From positions 1 to 36,757 of the forward strand of contig LRSR01014918.1 of NCBI GenBank assembly GCA_001579985.1: a DNA stretch of 36,757 nucleotides. The letters are read 5' to 3'. This stretch comes from Hypsibius dujardini. Its lineage: Eukaryota > Tardigrada > Eutardigrada > Parachela > Hypsibiidae. The notes below the pieces were generated by a model. It worked only from the letters and a program-made list of their open reading frames with translations, ran no database searches and had not been told where the DNA came from. This document shows, in pieces, positions 12,677-21,719 of the stretch (position 1 is the stretch's first letter; the number at the start of each line of letters is the position of its first letter). The position numbers were made by a program, and so were the translations under genes.

Positions 12677-13300
12677 TTGAATTGCTGTCTGTTTCTCTGT
12701 TTGTCTGTTTCTCAGTCTCTCAGTCTGTCATTGCCGAGTTAAGACATTCCTGGATTTTTGCAGCGGTTCATCGAACGAGTCCAATGCTCACCATTTGGAC
12801 CTCCTAATTCTTGTCTTAGCCTGCGGGGCCGACCGAAGGATCACCAAGCTGGTCGACGCCTCCAAGCGAACTACCTTTTCCTTCGTCGGTACTTCCTGCC
12901 TCCTCGATCCTGGACATTACATCATCTGGACCTTGGCGTTCAATCACTGGAATGGTAATTGACTGCGTAGCCCATTGAATGGCGAAGTGGACTTTTACAG
13001 CCTAATTTTCTCCGCAGATATGCTCCTGCCGGCGGAAACATTCCCGAAAAACGTCATTGCCTTCCATTCCGGAAAGGCTGTGGCCGTCGAACGCCTTTCC
13101 CCACCAGCATATGCCTTGGCAGATGCGATCATTTTTTGGGCCATGCGGAGAGGAACTCGAAAGAACGTGAGTCTTAGTCATTTCATACCGACCTGTTTCT
13201 TTTCACTTCGTTTGAATGGTTCGCTGCTGTCTCTTTATCGGTTCGTCGGTTGACTGTCTATCTCTCTGCTGGCATGCCTGTCTGATTGTCTGCCTTACAT

Positions 13301-13335
<35 letters not shown>

Positions 13336-13361
13336 GCCTGTCTGCCTGTCTGTCTGTCTGC

Positions 13362-13406
<45 letters not shown>

Positions 13407-13992
13407 GTCTGTCTGTCTCTATGTCTCTCTGTCTCTCTGTCTCTCTGTCTCTCTGTCTGTCTCTCTGTCTCTCTGTTTGTTTTTCTCTGTATCCGTCTGC
13501 CTGGTTTTGCATTTTTCTACTTGTCTTGACGGCGTACGCATTTTTATCTTGCCAGGACCAGGATGGGGTGACCACCTACTGTCACATGCACGGCGGGCTG
13601 GTGTTGGTGTACGAAAATCGACATCCTAACCGAGGGTAAACCTCCATCCTTCTGGATCGGTCCCGTTTATCCGTTACAGTAGATCGTTTTGCATCTGTTT
13701 CATCTGTTACAGGATCTTGCTTGTGTGCGATTGCACGAAAAGCCGTGACACGATCAGCACCCGTGGATCCCTCTACTCCTGCGATTTCATTCCTCCCCTG
13801 ACGCGTATGGTTGTGTGTATACTTTCCCCCACCCACGGGAGCGGCTTTTACGTGTCCTTTGCCACGAAAAGTCGTCTATGTCAGCCGTACGAGAACGGCC
13901 TGGCGGACTGGGGCCCACCGGGGACGCAGCATTTCCCGGAAACTGCCACGGAACTTCTCAGTGATCTCCACTCTCCGCGCCCGCTCTATTAA
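9191..13992 (+). CDS. CAPN15: Calpain-15 / small optic lobes (SOL) cysteine protease
   Basis: Cytosolic papain-fold protease of the SOL calpain group. Thirteen exons: 9191-9454, 9819-10436, 10696-11082, 11222-11366, 11435-11495, 11756-11881, 11961-12113, 12182-12242, 12305-12408, 12764-12954, 13018-13166, 13556-13635, 13713-13992. They give 872 residues with every phase consistent. Three RanBP2-type zinc fingers at about residues 89-113, 177-199 and 227-250 (for example WTCPKC...CSAC). The catalytic domain has Cys361 in [10 protein letters not shown] and His520 in [10 protein letters not shown]. The position of the catalytic Asn reads LRDPWG, so residue 540 is Asp (GAC). The C-terminal part, ending LHSPRPLY, matches the SOL homology domain of human CAPN15. 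The start at 9191 is the first ATG in the long zinc-finger frame; an in-frame start at 8765 is possible. Neighbouring genes suggest no shared role. Confidence 0.93.
10482..10570. repeat. (TCTG)n microsatellite, calpain-15 intron
   Basis: Two TCTG runs separated by CTGTGTCTGCCGACC in the 259-bp second intron. The flanking segment with CTGCCGACCTG is itself duplicated. Confidence 0.93.
11518..11672. repeat. (CAGA/CACA)n microsatellite, calpain-15 intron
   Basis: Alternating CAGA and CACA tetranucleotides filling most of the 260-bp intron between the exons ending at 11495 and starting at 11756. Confidence 0.93.
12449..12725. repeat. (TCTG)n with about 100-bp higher-order unit, calpain-15 intron
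   Basis: A unit beginning GAATTGCTGTCTGTTT and ending in TCTG runs occurs three times, starting near 12482, 12583 and 12679 (spacings 101 and 96). It fills the 355-bp intron 9. Confidence 0.9.
13301..13480. repeat. (TCTG/TCTC)n microsatellite, calpain-15 intron
   Basis: TCTG runs that shift into TCTCTCTG. It occupies half of the 389-bp intron before the exon at 13556. Confidence 0.93.
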
Positions 13993-14958
13993 GCGATCCA
14001 ATTTTGAAAATGGAAAATGGCCCCAAAAAGCGGATTTTTTTATTGTCTCTTTAATCCGGTCGAGTGATATTTTTCCAAGTTCCAAGCTCTACCGTCCTCA
14101 GTCTTTTTTCCCCTTTGTGTATGTGACTCGGTTTGAAATTTTTATCCTTGTTAAAATGTGTGTTAAAATAGGCCCCGCCCTCCAGTATAATTTTGATCAG
14201 GCACCATCCATATATTACGTAATCAAAGGAGGGTAGGTGAGTGGTCTGGACCCTTGATTACTCACCACTGAAAAAGGCCCCGCCCTCCAGTATAATCTGG
14301 GTAGGTGAGTGGTCTGGACGCTTGATTACTCACCACTAAAATAGGCCCCGCCCTCCTGTATAATCTGGGTAGGTGAGTGGTCGAAAAAGGTCATTTTTTT
14401 ATTAAGTAATATGTGAATGGTGCCTAACAGGAAAAGGGTCAGGGGGTGTGCTTTAATTATCTGGTTGCCTTGGGCGATGCTCTAAGCTGAGTCTTTTACT
14501 CTGGTCGACTTTATATTAGGAAAAAATGTTTTGCAGCGCCGTAAGCAACAAATCTATTTTATTATTTTTGATGTCACTTGAATTCCGCTGAACAGAAAAG
14601 AAACTATGATAACGCGATCGTCGGAGATCTCATCCGCTAGACCCCACCCAGAGGCCAGAAATGGGTGATAATGGGCAAGTGGGCGGAGTTAGCGACACAA
14701 AAATTCACGCGATTTTTTTAAATGAAAAATACATCTGGATCCGGTTGTCCCAAGTCTGGAATACTTTTATTTGCCAGTTCCGGCTTGGTCGTCATACTCG
14801 GAAGTTTCCGGAAGGAAATTTTTATCTTCATCCGGTGGAAATTTTCACCCGTGTCTTTAAATAAATGGGAGTTTATTTATAATTGAAGTATTCGTTTCGA
14901 TATTCCATCTTCTGCTCCTTGTGCTTTTTCTCCCGGCATCTTTGAAATCGTTCCGACG
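13993..14958. other. Spacer between calpain-15 and RNF121
   Basis: Calpain-15 3' untranslated region and RNF121 upstream region. The one clear structure is the inverted-repeat element at 14200-14424, preceded by a fragment of a related copy at 14165-14199. No further exon seen. Confidence 0.6.
14200..14424. mobile_element. MITE-like element, GGCACC family, copy 1
   Basis: Terminal inverted repeats of 24 bp at 14200-14223 and 14401-14424 match at about 21 positions and begin GGCACCAT. The inside is built of about 67-bp tandem units (starting near 14231 and 14298) containing GGCCCCGCCCTCC and TATAATCTGGG. It is non-coding. No clear target-site duplication is visible. A second copy lies at 18638-18803. 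Confidence 0.7.
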
Positions 14959-16977
14959 ATGGATCATGCTCATCATGACCACAACCGAATCAATGACATC
15001 CAGGCCGCCGTGGCGGGTAATGGGACGATTCCACACGCGGAGAAGGGGTAAGTTTTGCGTACCAATGTTGCGCAAATCGAGTTAAGCCATTTCACTCGGA
15101 CTGTGTTTAAAGTCATGCATGAAACGAGTTGCATGGCTTAGTTCGATTAGTGCAGGGTTTTGGCCATGTATGTAACAGCTGTTGCAGACGTCCCCCGCGG
15201 AAAATATCCCGAAACTGTTTCAGTTTTACCTTTTCTGGCTCTTTTTTTGCTCTTTTGGAGTGCCAAAGGATTGTTCTTGCAGGTCCGATCATGAAAAGTA
15301 CCATCTCAAGCATAAGGGCCACGAGCAGATGCACGCGGAGATGTTCCTCATACTAATGCTGACATTGGCGGTGTCGCACGTCGGACTGGTTTTTTGGAAG
15401 AAATTCCACTTTCGCTCCTACCAGGTATTACGCTTGGAGAATCACAAAATCGACTGAATGTTTGGCAAATGAGGTTAATTGTTTCCTAGTAGGAAGTTTT
15501 TGCTGCCCTGAGTTTTCCACGAAAACAGTCGGTTGATTGATGTATTGGGCTGGTTGATGAGCTTTTATCGATTCTTTAGGTTGATTGATGTGTTGAACTG
15601 CCTGAGAATTGTTCGTCGTGTTATAAATGAAATAAGTCAGTTTGCTCCATTGATTGATTGATTGATTCGCCCAGGTTTCTTCAAAAGATTACCGATGGGT
15701 AGTTGCTGAGAGTGAGGCCTGATTGGAAGCCGTTTATTGATTTGATTTTTTTTTGTTTTCAGACGGCATCGCTGATTGGATTATTAATCGTCCCGGTCTA
15801 CATATGCGCGACTCACGACTGGTGGCGCTTCGTTGTGATTTGGTTTATCTTCTGTGTTGTGACAGCTGCTGTGATGCGTAAGGGTGTGCGGAGACCCATT
15901 GCGGTCAATACGCCCAGGTGAGAGAAGACCGAACCTCTTTAAACGAGTATGAGGGAAGGGTCCTGGAATGGGCCACAGGGTGGCAGGGGGCGCTCTGTCG
16001 CAAATTAATCGACAACAAATGAGTCACTAAATAGTCAGCGACCTCTAGTGAGCTTTTTCTAACCGTCCTATTATTTCCTGGCCCATTCCAGGTTACGGGA
16101 AAGTCAAGTGGCCCATTCTAAGACCCCCTCCTCATACTAATACTTGATTTCTTGTATTTCGCTGATTGATTAATTGATTTGTTTAATTCAGTCGCTTTCG
16201 ACTGTTGGCTTTTAATCCAATACATTGCACACACGTGGCCAAAACCTTGCGCTAATCGAACTAAGCCATGCAACTCGTTTCATGCATGACTTTAGGGAGT
16301 CCGAGTGAAATGGCTTGACTCGGTTAGTGCAAGGGTTTTGCCACATGTGTACGAGGCTTCTGAGCCGAATTATGTTTTCACCGTGTTTGAGTGATTTGTT
16401 TTCCCTTTCAGAATGGTATATAAATATTTCTACGGCGTCCATTTGATCAGCGGTTTCCTGAGCGTTTCCGGCTACTGCATGCTGCTGTTCGGCATTTTTG
16501 GGCTCAACTTTCTGTTCTTGTTGGATCAAAAGACGTGGTTTGATATCGGGCTGCATTTGCTGTTTTACGGATTTTATTACGGAGTTATTGGTAGGTGTGC
16601 TGCACATCGGTAAAGATGAAGAGGCAACAGCGGATTTTCGGATTTTATTACTGTAGGTCGGGATTTAGCAGACATCGCGACCGATCGAATGGCTGTCATT
16701 GTTGGCGTGAGTTTGCATTTCTCCTTATTCAGCTACAAACATACATTTGTTTATTTTTATGGAGCAGTGTTAATTAGTTGTCTTATTCGAATAGTATTAT
16801 TCCTCTGACGGAGTGCCTGCGAAACAACTGGATCCACGAACTTGTGCTCTTTGTGGCAATGCTCTACTGGTCGCAGAAGGAGAGAAAGGTGTGGCGGAGG
16901 ACACATATCGGATCAGCTGTGGTCATTTGTAAGTCTATCGGCAGATGGACATAAATTGACTTGCACAGACAGATATG

Positions 16978-17024
<47 letters not shown>

Positions 17025-17301
17025 ACAGACAGACAGACAGACAGACGAAGCTTGAAATAATTTTGTTTTGTCTTTTAGTTTCCATGAGTTTTGCCTTCGG
17101 GGTTGGTGTATCGTGGGGAAGAAGTGCGTGTGCCCGTACTGCAAAGAGCGGTTCAACATGAAGACCGTCTATCAGAATCCGTGGGACCGACCGCACGTGC
17201 TGCTCGGTCAATATCTCGACGTCCTGAGGTATCTCGTGGCCTGGCAGCCGCTCATCCTCTACGCCGATCAAATTGTCTACAACCTCCTCGGATTGGAATA
17301 G
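14959..17301 (+). CDS. RNF121: RNF121 multi-pass RING E3 ubiquitin ligase
   Basis: Membrane RING ligase of the ER/Golgi; in other animals it acts in membrane-protein quality control. Seven exons: 14959-15047, 15283-15424, 15763-15917, 16412-16590, 16657-16706, 16795-16928, 17079-17301 (TAG). They give 323 residues, against about 327 in human RNF121. A His-rich N terminus is followed by KHKGHEQMHAEM, the conserved start of the first membrane span. Hydrophobic spans include LMLTLAVSHVGLVFW, WWRFVVIWFIFCVV and LLFYGFYYGV. The RING at residues 222-271 has CALC, then CGHFFHEFC and CVCPYC, all ligands present. The end, YLVAWQPLILYAD...LLGLE, is the family signature. Introns 1 and 3 carry MITE-like elements and intron 6 a (CAGG)n array. 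LRRC51 follows 532 bp downstream on the same strand. Confidence 0.95.
15066..15172. mobile_element. Palindromic MITE, copy 1 (inverted, eroded)
   Basis: Lies in RNF121 intron 1. It is nearly identical to the reverse complement of the copy at 16230-16349 over about 85 bases, including the GTCATGCATGAAACGAG core, but its left terminus is degraded. Confidence 0.75.
15946..16138. mobile_element. MITE-like element with 31-bp terminal inverted repeats
   Basis: The ends at 15946-15976 and 16108-16138 are inverted repeats (AGTATGAGG outermost, GAATGGGCCAC innermost) matching at about 26 of 31 positions. About 130 bp of non-coding sequence lies between. It sits in RNF121 intron 3. Confidence 0.68.
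16230..16349. mobile_element. Palindromic MITE, copy 2 (best preserved)
   Basis: A 120-bp element whose two halves are imperfect inverted copies over nearly the full length. The ends read CACACGTGGC and GCCACATGTG. It lies in RNF121 intron 3, 91 bp right of the 15946-16138 element. It has no coding capacity. Confidence 0.78.
16977..17046. repeat. Compound (GCAG)n-(ACAG)n microsatellite
   Basis: A pure GCAG run followed by a pure ACAG run in the 150-bp sixth intron of RNF121. It ends about 30 bp before the 3' splice site. Confidence 0.96.
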
Positions 17302-17833
17302 AATGCGCGGCACATTATCCCGTGATTTGACCGGTTAATTTACCGTCTGATGATGTTTTCGTTTCTCGGGCAGCTCTTTTTGGTTTTTAAGTCAACTTCC
17401 GTGCGTTGTGGTTTCTCTTTCCGGAAGAAATTCTGAAGATTCGTCTGATTTCAAAATGTTAGCAGTTACGTAACAGCTCGATGTGAGAATTATTTACAGT
17501 CAAATCATCGCACACATTTAGTTTAAACCTTGCGCTGACCGAATTAAGCACTTTAACTCGTGGGCAGTATACAACAGTCATGCAACGAGTGTAATGGCTT
17601 AACTCGGTTAGCGCAAGGGGTTTGCCACGTGTGGATTAGGACTTAGTCGTTTCCAAGAGTCCGCGAACCTTCCCCAAGGTCATCCACGTGAAGAACTTGG
17701 GAATTCACGATAATTCATCGTCCGGAAAAAAAATCAGTCAGAAAAGCGATTTTTCCAAACTTATTCCCTGCAATATCTCTTCACACCCGACCGGATAAAA
17801 TAATTTGCCGTTTGTGGGATTTTTCCAATAAAA
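17302..17833. other. Spacer between RNF121 and LRRC51
   Basis: Short same-strand spacer containing the RNF121 3' end and the LRRC51 upstream region. Its only distinct structure is the third palindromic MITE at 17511-17633. No TATA-like box could be assigned. Confidence 0.6.
17511..17633. mobile_element. Palindromic MITE, copy 3
   Basis: Starts CACACATTTA and ends GCCACGTGTG. The inner parts (ACCTTGCGCT...GAATTAAGC and GGCTTAACTCGGTTAGCGCAAGG) match the copies in RNF121 introns 1 and 3. The centre has diverged. Confidence 0.72.
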
Positions 17834-19602
17834 ATGGCGCATCCGCCGTTGGACTTCGGCTTCAGGGATCTCTTGCACCCGGCAGGTAAAAGTCCGAATT
17901 GTTTGTGGTGCAACCAGGGAAGCTTCACGGAATTTGAAGTTGCTTCCCCGTTTGACAGATCTGCTGACTCAGACTCCTCGCCGGAAGATCGACCACGAAT
18001 GCCCAATCGGTCCAGACGGGAAACTCTACGACACCCAAGCCCTCAAGCTCAATAACAATAAGTTCCTGTCGGTGGCGGGTCTGCCGGAGATCCTGCCGCG
18101 GATCCTGGTCAATCCGGAAGCCATTTCATGGGTGGACTTGTCCTTCAATAACCTCACTCATGTCGAACCGGTTTGTCCAATATGAATGAATATCTCGTAG
18201 GATTTATTCCTGTACAGCTGTAGCGGAATTAATTCTTCAGTCCACACCCGAACCCATGCGCCCACACATGTCAAGTCTATGAGTGGGCGCTGGAATGGGC
18301 GTGGGCTGAAAAAGTAACTCTGCCACAGCTGTATTCTGTACCGTACCGTCTGCTCGCGATCTCAAGGGACACTTTTCTGCCCTACCCGTAAATTTTAACC
18401 AACCCGGCCGTGCCTATTCAGTGCCGTTCATCAAATAAACACTGTAGGGAGAAATATACGGAAAAGCACGACTGTACAATCAATCGATCGAGCACAAGAA
18501 GTATACTGTGAGAAATGAGCCAATCAGAAAAGAGTGAATCAGATTGAACGTTCAATGGAGTGCCGGGCCATATCGAGGGAGGCGGGGCTTAGCTGTCCCT
18601 TGAGATCGCGAGCAGACGGTATTAGGACATACAGTAAGGCACCATCCACATATTAAGTAATCAAAGGAGGGTAGGTGGGGTGGTCTGGATCCTTGATTAC
18701 TCACCAGTAAAATAGACCCCGCCCTCTAGTATAATTTGATCATCTGGGTAGGTGGGTGGTTGAAAAATGCCATTTTTTTATTATTAATATGTGTATGACG
18801 CTTAAGCGACAGAATTTAATCTAACGGAGGGTTCCGGACATGGCAAAGGGGGTGGGACAGGAGTAATAATTGAACAATCAACCAATCAACTCCGCTCTGA
18901 TTCCTCCGAAGCTCCGCAGGTTGATTGATTGATTGTTCAAGTATTAACCCTGCCCCGCCCCTTTTGCCAGTTTCCGGGACCTTCCATTAGATTAAATTCT
19001 GTCGCTTACTGTATTTTCGGTTGCTGGCGATATAGCGAACCTCTCAGCTCCGCCCACTGACCCCCAGATATTTTTCTGCTAGAGCCAATCTCTCCATAAT
19101 GGGAATTTTTAGGAAGAGAATAAATCTCCCGAATTTTGTGGAATATTTCGATTGCGTTGCGAAGGAACCGGATGTTTCGGATTTTTTCAAATCGTCCTAT
19201 CTTAAAATTAGGACAATTAATCAGAATTAAAAATTCAGAGTAATTGGAGTTTGAAATCATCGTTTCGCGCTTTTCGTCCCCTTGTAAGATTATTGAGTGA
19301 AGGAATAGAAACTGTTGATGCAGGTTCTTCTCCAACTGAAAAACCTCCAAATTTTATATCTGCATGGAAACAACATCATTGACTTTCCCCACTTGGAGAT
19401 TTTGAACGGCGGCATCACCATCCGCACGCTCACGCTGCACGGCAATCCGGTCGACCGCACAGTCGGATATCGTTTCATTGTCATTTCCTGGCTGCGGCAG
19501 CTGAAAAGTATGTCTGTCTGTTTGTCTCTATGTTTACCTGTCTGTCTGTCTCTTCGTCTCTTTGTTTACCTGTCTGTCTGTCTCTTCGTCTCTTTGTTTA
19601 CC

Positions 19603-19645
<43 letters not shown>

Positions 19646-19921
19646 TTGTCTGTCTGTTTGTCTCTTTGTTTATCTGTCTGTCTGTCTCTTCGTTTACCTG
19701 TCTGTCTGTTTGTTTGTTTGTTTGTCTGTCTGTTTGTAAATAGATAACAGCAACGTGTACAACAGGCAGCAGCAGCTTATGCAGCCGGCAACGATAGCAC
19801 TTATTCATTTTCAGATCTAGATTTTAGCGTGGTCACGGATTTCGACCGGATGCAATCGGAAGTGTGGGGCCGGAAGTGGTTGATGATAAAAGCCAAGCTC
19901 AAGAAGGAAGATGGATATTGA
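17834..19921 (+). CDS. LRRC51: LRRC51 (LRTOMT1-type) leucine-rich repeat protein
   Basis: Small leucine-rich repeat protein; the human orthologue is the LRRC51 part of the LRTOMT locus and its function is little known. Four exons: 17834-17885, 17959-18170, 19324-19507, 19815-19921 (TGA). They give 184 residues, against 192 in human. The N terminus HPPLDFGFRD corresponds to human EPPLDYSFR. Repeat motifs follow: ALKLNNNKFL, SWVDLSFNNLTHVEP, LQILYLHGNNI and TLTLHGNPVDRTVGYR. The LRR-cap-like C terminus LDFSVVTDFDRMQSEVW matches the human end. The methyltransferase part of LRTOMT is not present downstream. The 1153-bp second intron is packed with foldback elements and the third holds a TCTG array. 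It is convergent with LAMTOR1, stop codons 348 bp apart. Confidence 0.93.
18213..18333. mobile_element. Foldback element 1 in LRRC51 intron
   Basis: An imperfect palindrome of about 121 bp. The arms begin TACAGCTGT and continue through TTCAG(T/C)CCAC to GCGCCCAC near the centre. It is non-coding and MITE-like. Confidence 0.65.
18344..18621. mobile_element. Element with 27-bp perfect terminal inverted repeats
   Basis: Positions 18344-18370 and 18595-18621 are perfect inverted copies containing CTGCTCGCGATCTCAAG. A weaker match extends a further 10-15 bp outward on both sides. The 224-bp interior has no recognised gene. Confidence 0.75.
18638..18803. mobile_element. MITE-like element, GGCACC family, copy 2
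   Basis: The left end GGCACCATCCACATATTA matches copy 1 at 14200. Internal GTAGGTG, CCTTGATTACTCACCA and CCCCGCCCTC segments are shared, and the right end ATTAATATGTGTATGACGC is a diverged form of the copy 1 terminus. It lacks the internal 67-bp duplication. Confidence 0.68.
18803..19008. mobile_element. 206-bp foldback element, about 90-bp arms
   Basis: The outer ends TAAGCGACAGAATTTAATCT and AGATTAAATTCTGTCGCTTA are perfect inverted copies. The pairing continues with mismatches through TTCCGGAC, GGGG and TTGAACAATCAA towards a loop of about 30 bp. It directly abuts the preceding element. Confidence 0.78.
19508..19738. repeat. (TCTG/TTTG)n microsatellite in LRRC51 intron 3
   Basis: Begins at the splice donor itself (GTATGTCTGTCTG). 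It is interrupted by a repeated TCTCTTCGTCTCTTTGTTTACC segment occurring three times. Confidence 0.92.
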
Positions 19922-20269
19922 GAGTACTTTCTACAATCGATAAATTTAGGCAGCAGCAAATCAAAACACGTCACGAACTAGGCTCGGCAGGAAGAAAGGC
20001 GGATTGTCGAACACTTGTCTCAACTTCTCTCTGTTGTCTCTGAATTTCAGAACAGCATACTAAACTGAGCAGGTTCGAATAGCCGAGCCAACGCGGCGGG
20101 GCTAAGTTCCAAGTGTGTGTGTGTGTGTGTGTGAAACAAAAAATTAAGAAACCAATTGGTGATTCGAAGAAGAAAAGGAGGGAGACATGTCTGTCTGTGT
20201 GAAATTCTCCGCGAATGAAATCACAGGGGACCGTAACGGAACTTTCTTGCTGCTTCCGACTACGAACGT
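19922..20269. other. Convergent 3' spacer LRRC51/LAMTOR1
   Basis: Shared 3' untranslated space of two convergent genes. It contains a (GT)n run at 20113-20133. No canonical AATAAA was identified for either gene here. Confidence 0.6.
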
Positions 20270-21719
20270 CTAAGACATGGCGAAGTTGACGATCAGCTCC
20301 TCACCGTGTTGAACTGCAAAGGACTGATAGGCGCTTTCCATGTTGGCCGACAAATTCCTTATCTGAAACAGGACAGGGAAAATAGCTTGAAAACCGAATC
20401 AAAAACAGCGACATCAAATAATCCATGACAGGATCATGGCCGATAACCTTCTGGTAGCAAATCCACTAAATAAGAAATGAAAAAAGCACTCCATACCAGT
20501 TCCAAGTCGGCGGCGGAGATAACCGGAAGGGCGGCAAGGCGTTCCACAGGCATGTTGCTTTCCGGGAGCGGCTCCCGTTTCTTCGATCGGTTCTTCAGGT
20601 GGACCGTCGCAGTTTGAAGCTTTTGGCTACAAGGAAATAGTGAACTGATACAGTGTCCTGTTATAGGGATGAAGTGGCATCGTCAATCTAAGTACGCGAA
20701 AAATAATTTATGGACCCGAACCAGGATTTAGGATAAACTCTAGACTGAAGTGATTGATTGTTGATTGACTGCCCGTTTTAACGCAGCTCATCAATCAGCC
20801 AATCAAACACCGTGGCTAGTGTCTAGATTGAAGTGATTGATTGTTGATTGACTGCCCGTTTTAACGCAGCTCATCAATCAGCCAATCAAACACCGTGGCT
20901 AGTGACTAGATTGAAGTGATTGATTGTTGATTGACTGCCCGCTTTAACGCAGCTCATCAATCAGCCAATCAAACACATTACCCAGTGACTAGATTGAAGT
21001 GATTGATTGTTGATTGACCGCCCGTTTAACGCAGCTCATCAATCAGCCAATCAAACACCGTGGCTAGTGACTAGACTGAAGTGATTGATTGTTGATTGAC
21101 TGCCCGTTTTAACGCAGCTCATCAATCAGCCAATCAAACACAGTGGCTAGTGACTAGACTGAAGTGATTGATTGTTGATTGACTGCCCGTTTTAACGCAG
21201 CTCATCAATCAGCCAATCAAACACATTACCCAGTGACTAACCTGTAGGTTTTGGCCTTCTCGCTGAACTCGTGCTGTTCCATGCCGTGGGCATCCAACGC
21301 AGCCACATCGATCACGTTACTGCAAAACAGAATTACTTTAGCTGCCAATAAAAGCTCGTGCCGAAATTCCAATACCTGGCGGCTTTGTGGAGGATGCGAT
21401 TCAAAGCGGACTGTTCGTCATTCTTCTTCAGCACTGAGTTGGTTCTCGTGCTGTACTCTCCCCCTTGCGGTTCGATGGCTTGCGCACGAGTAGCTCCGTT
21501 GAGAAGCCTCGTTTGTTCACTTTGACCGTCACTCTGGTCACAAAAAAAGATATTTGGTATAAGAAAAAACATTTAGTAATTACGAGGCATCTACTCTAAA
21601 GTGAAACTCCCATGCAACACAGAGAGCCGGCCTGTTTTATGGCTATCGACTCGTCTAAATTCCCTTACATCATTTTGGCTATCGTCCCCTCCGCAGCAGC
21701 TTTTACAAATGTTTCCCAT
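20270..21719 (-). CDS. LAMTOR1: LAMTOR1 (p18), lysosomal Ragulator anchor
   Basis: Membrane anchor of the Ragulator complex, which tethers Rag GTPases and mTORC1 to late endosomes and lysosomes and contacts the V-ATPase. Five exons in transcription order: 21719-21669, 21533-21376, 21319-21242, 20626-20497, 20362-20270 (TAG). They give 169 residues, against 161 in human. The N terminus MGNICKSCC has Gly2 for myristoylation and nearby cysteines for palmitoylation. EQTRLL is an acidic dileucine sorting motif. Conserved blocks are DEQSALNRILHKAASNVIDV, HGMEQHEFSEKA and the C-terminal GEELIVNFAMS (human EELVVQFGIP). The third intron holds six 83-bp tandem repeats reaching the 5' splice site. It is head-to-head with the NDC1-like gene and shares a 570-bp promoter region with it. 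Confidence 0.93.
20741..21237. repeat. 83-bp tandem array, six copies, LAMTOR1 intron
   Basis: Units start (TAGA(C/T)TGAAG) at 20741, 20824, 20907, 20990, 21072 and 21155; all are 83 bp except one of 82. Each contains GATTGATTGTTGATTGACTG and CATCAATCAGCCAATCAAAC, which can pair as a hairpin. The array ends within 5 bp of the LAMTOR1 exon at 21242. Confidence 0.95.

Noticed and set aside
18211-19010. Hidden LRRC51 exon in the long intron
   Set aside because: Exons 2 and 3 join in phase 0 with a direct match to human LRRC51, and the intervening sequence is accounted for by foldback elements.
20741-21237. CRISPR-like regular repeat array
   Set aside because: Units are contiguous 83-bp repeats without unique spacers, in an intron of an animal gene. 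The same reasoning applies to the arrays at 21999, 26349 and 36221.
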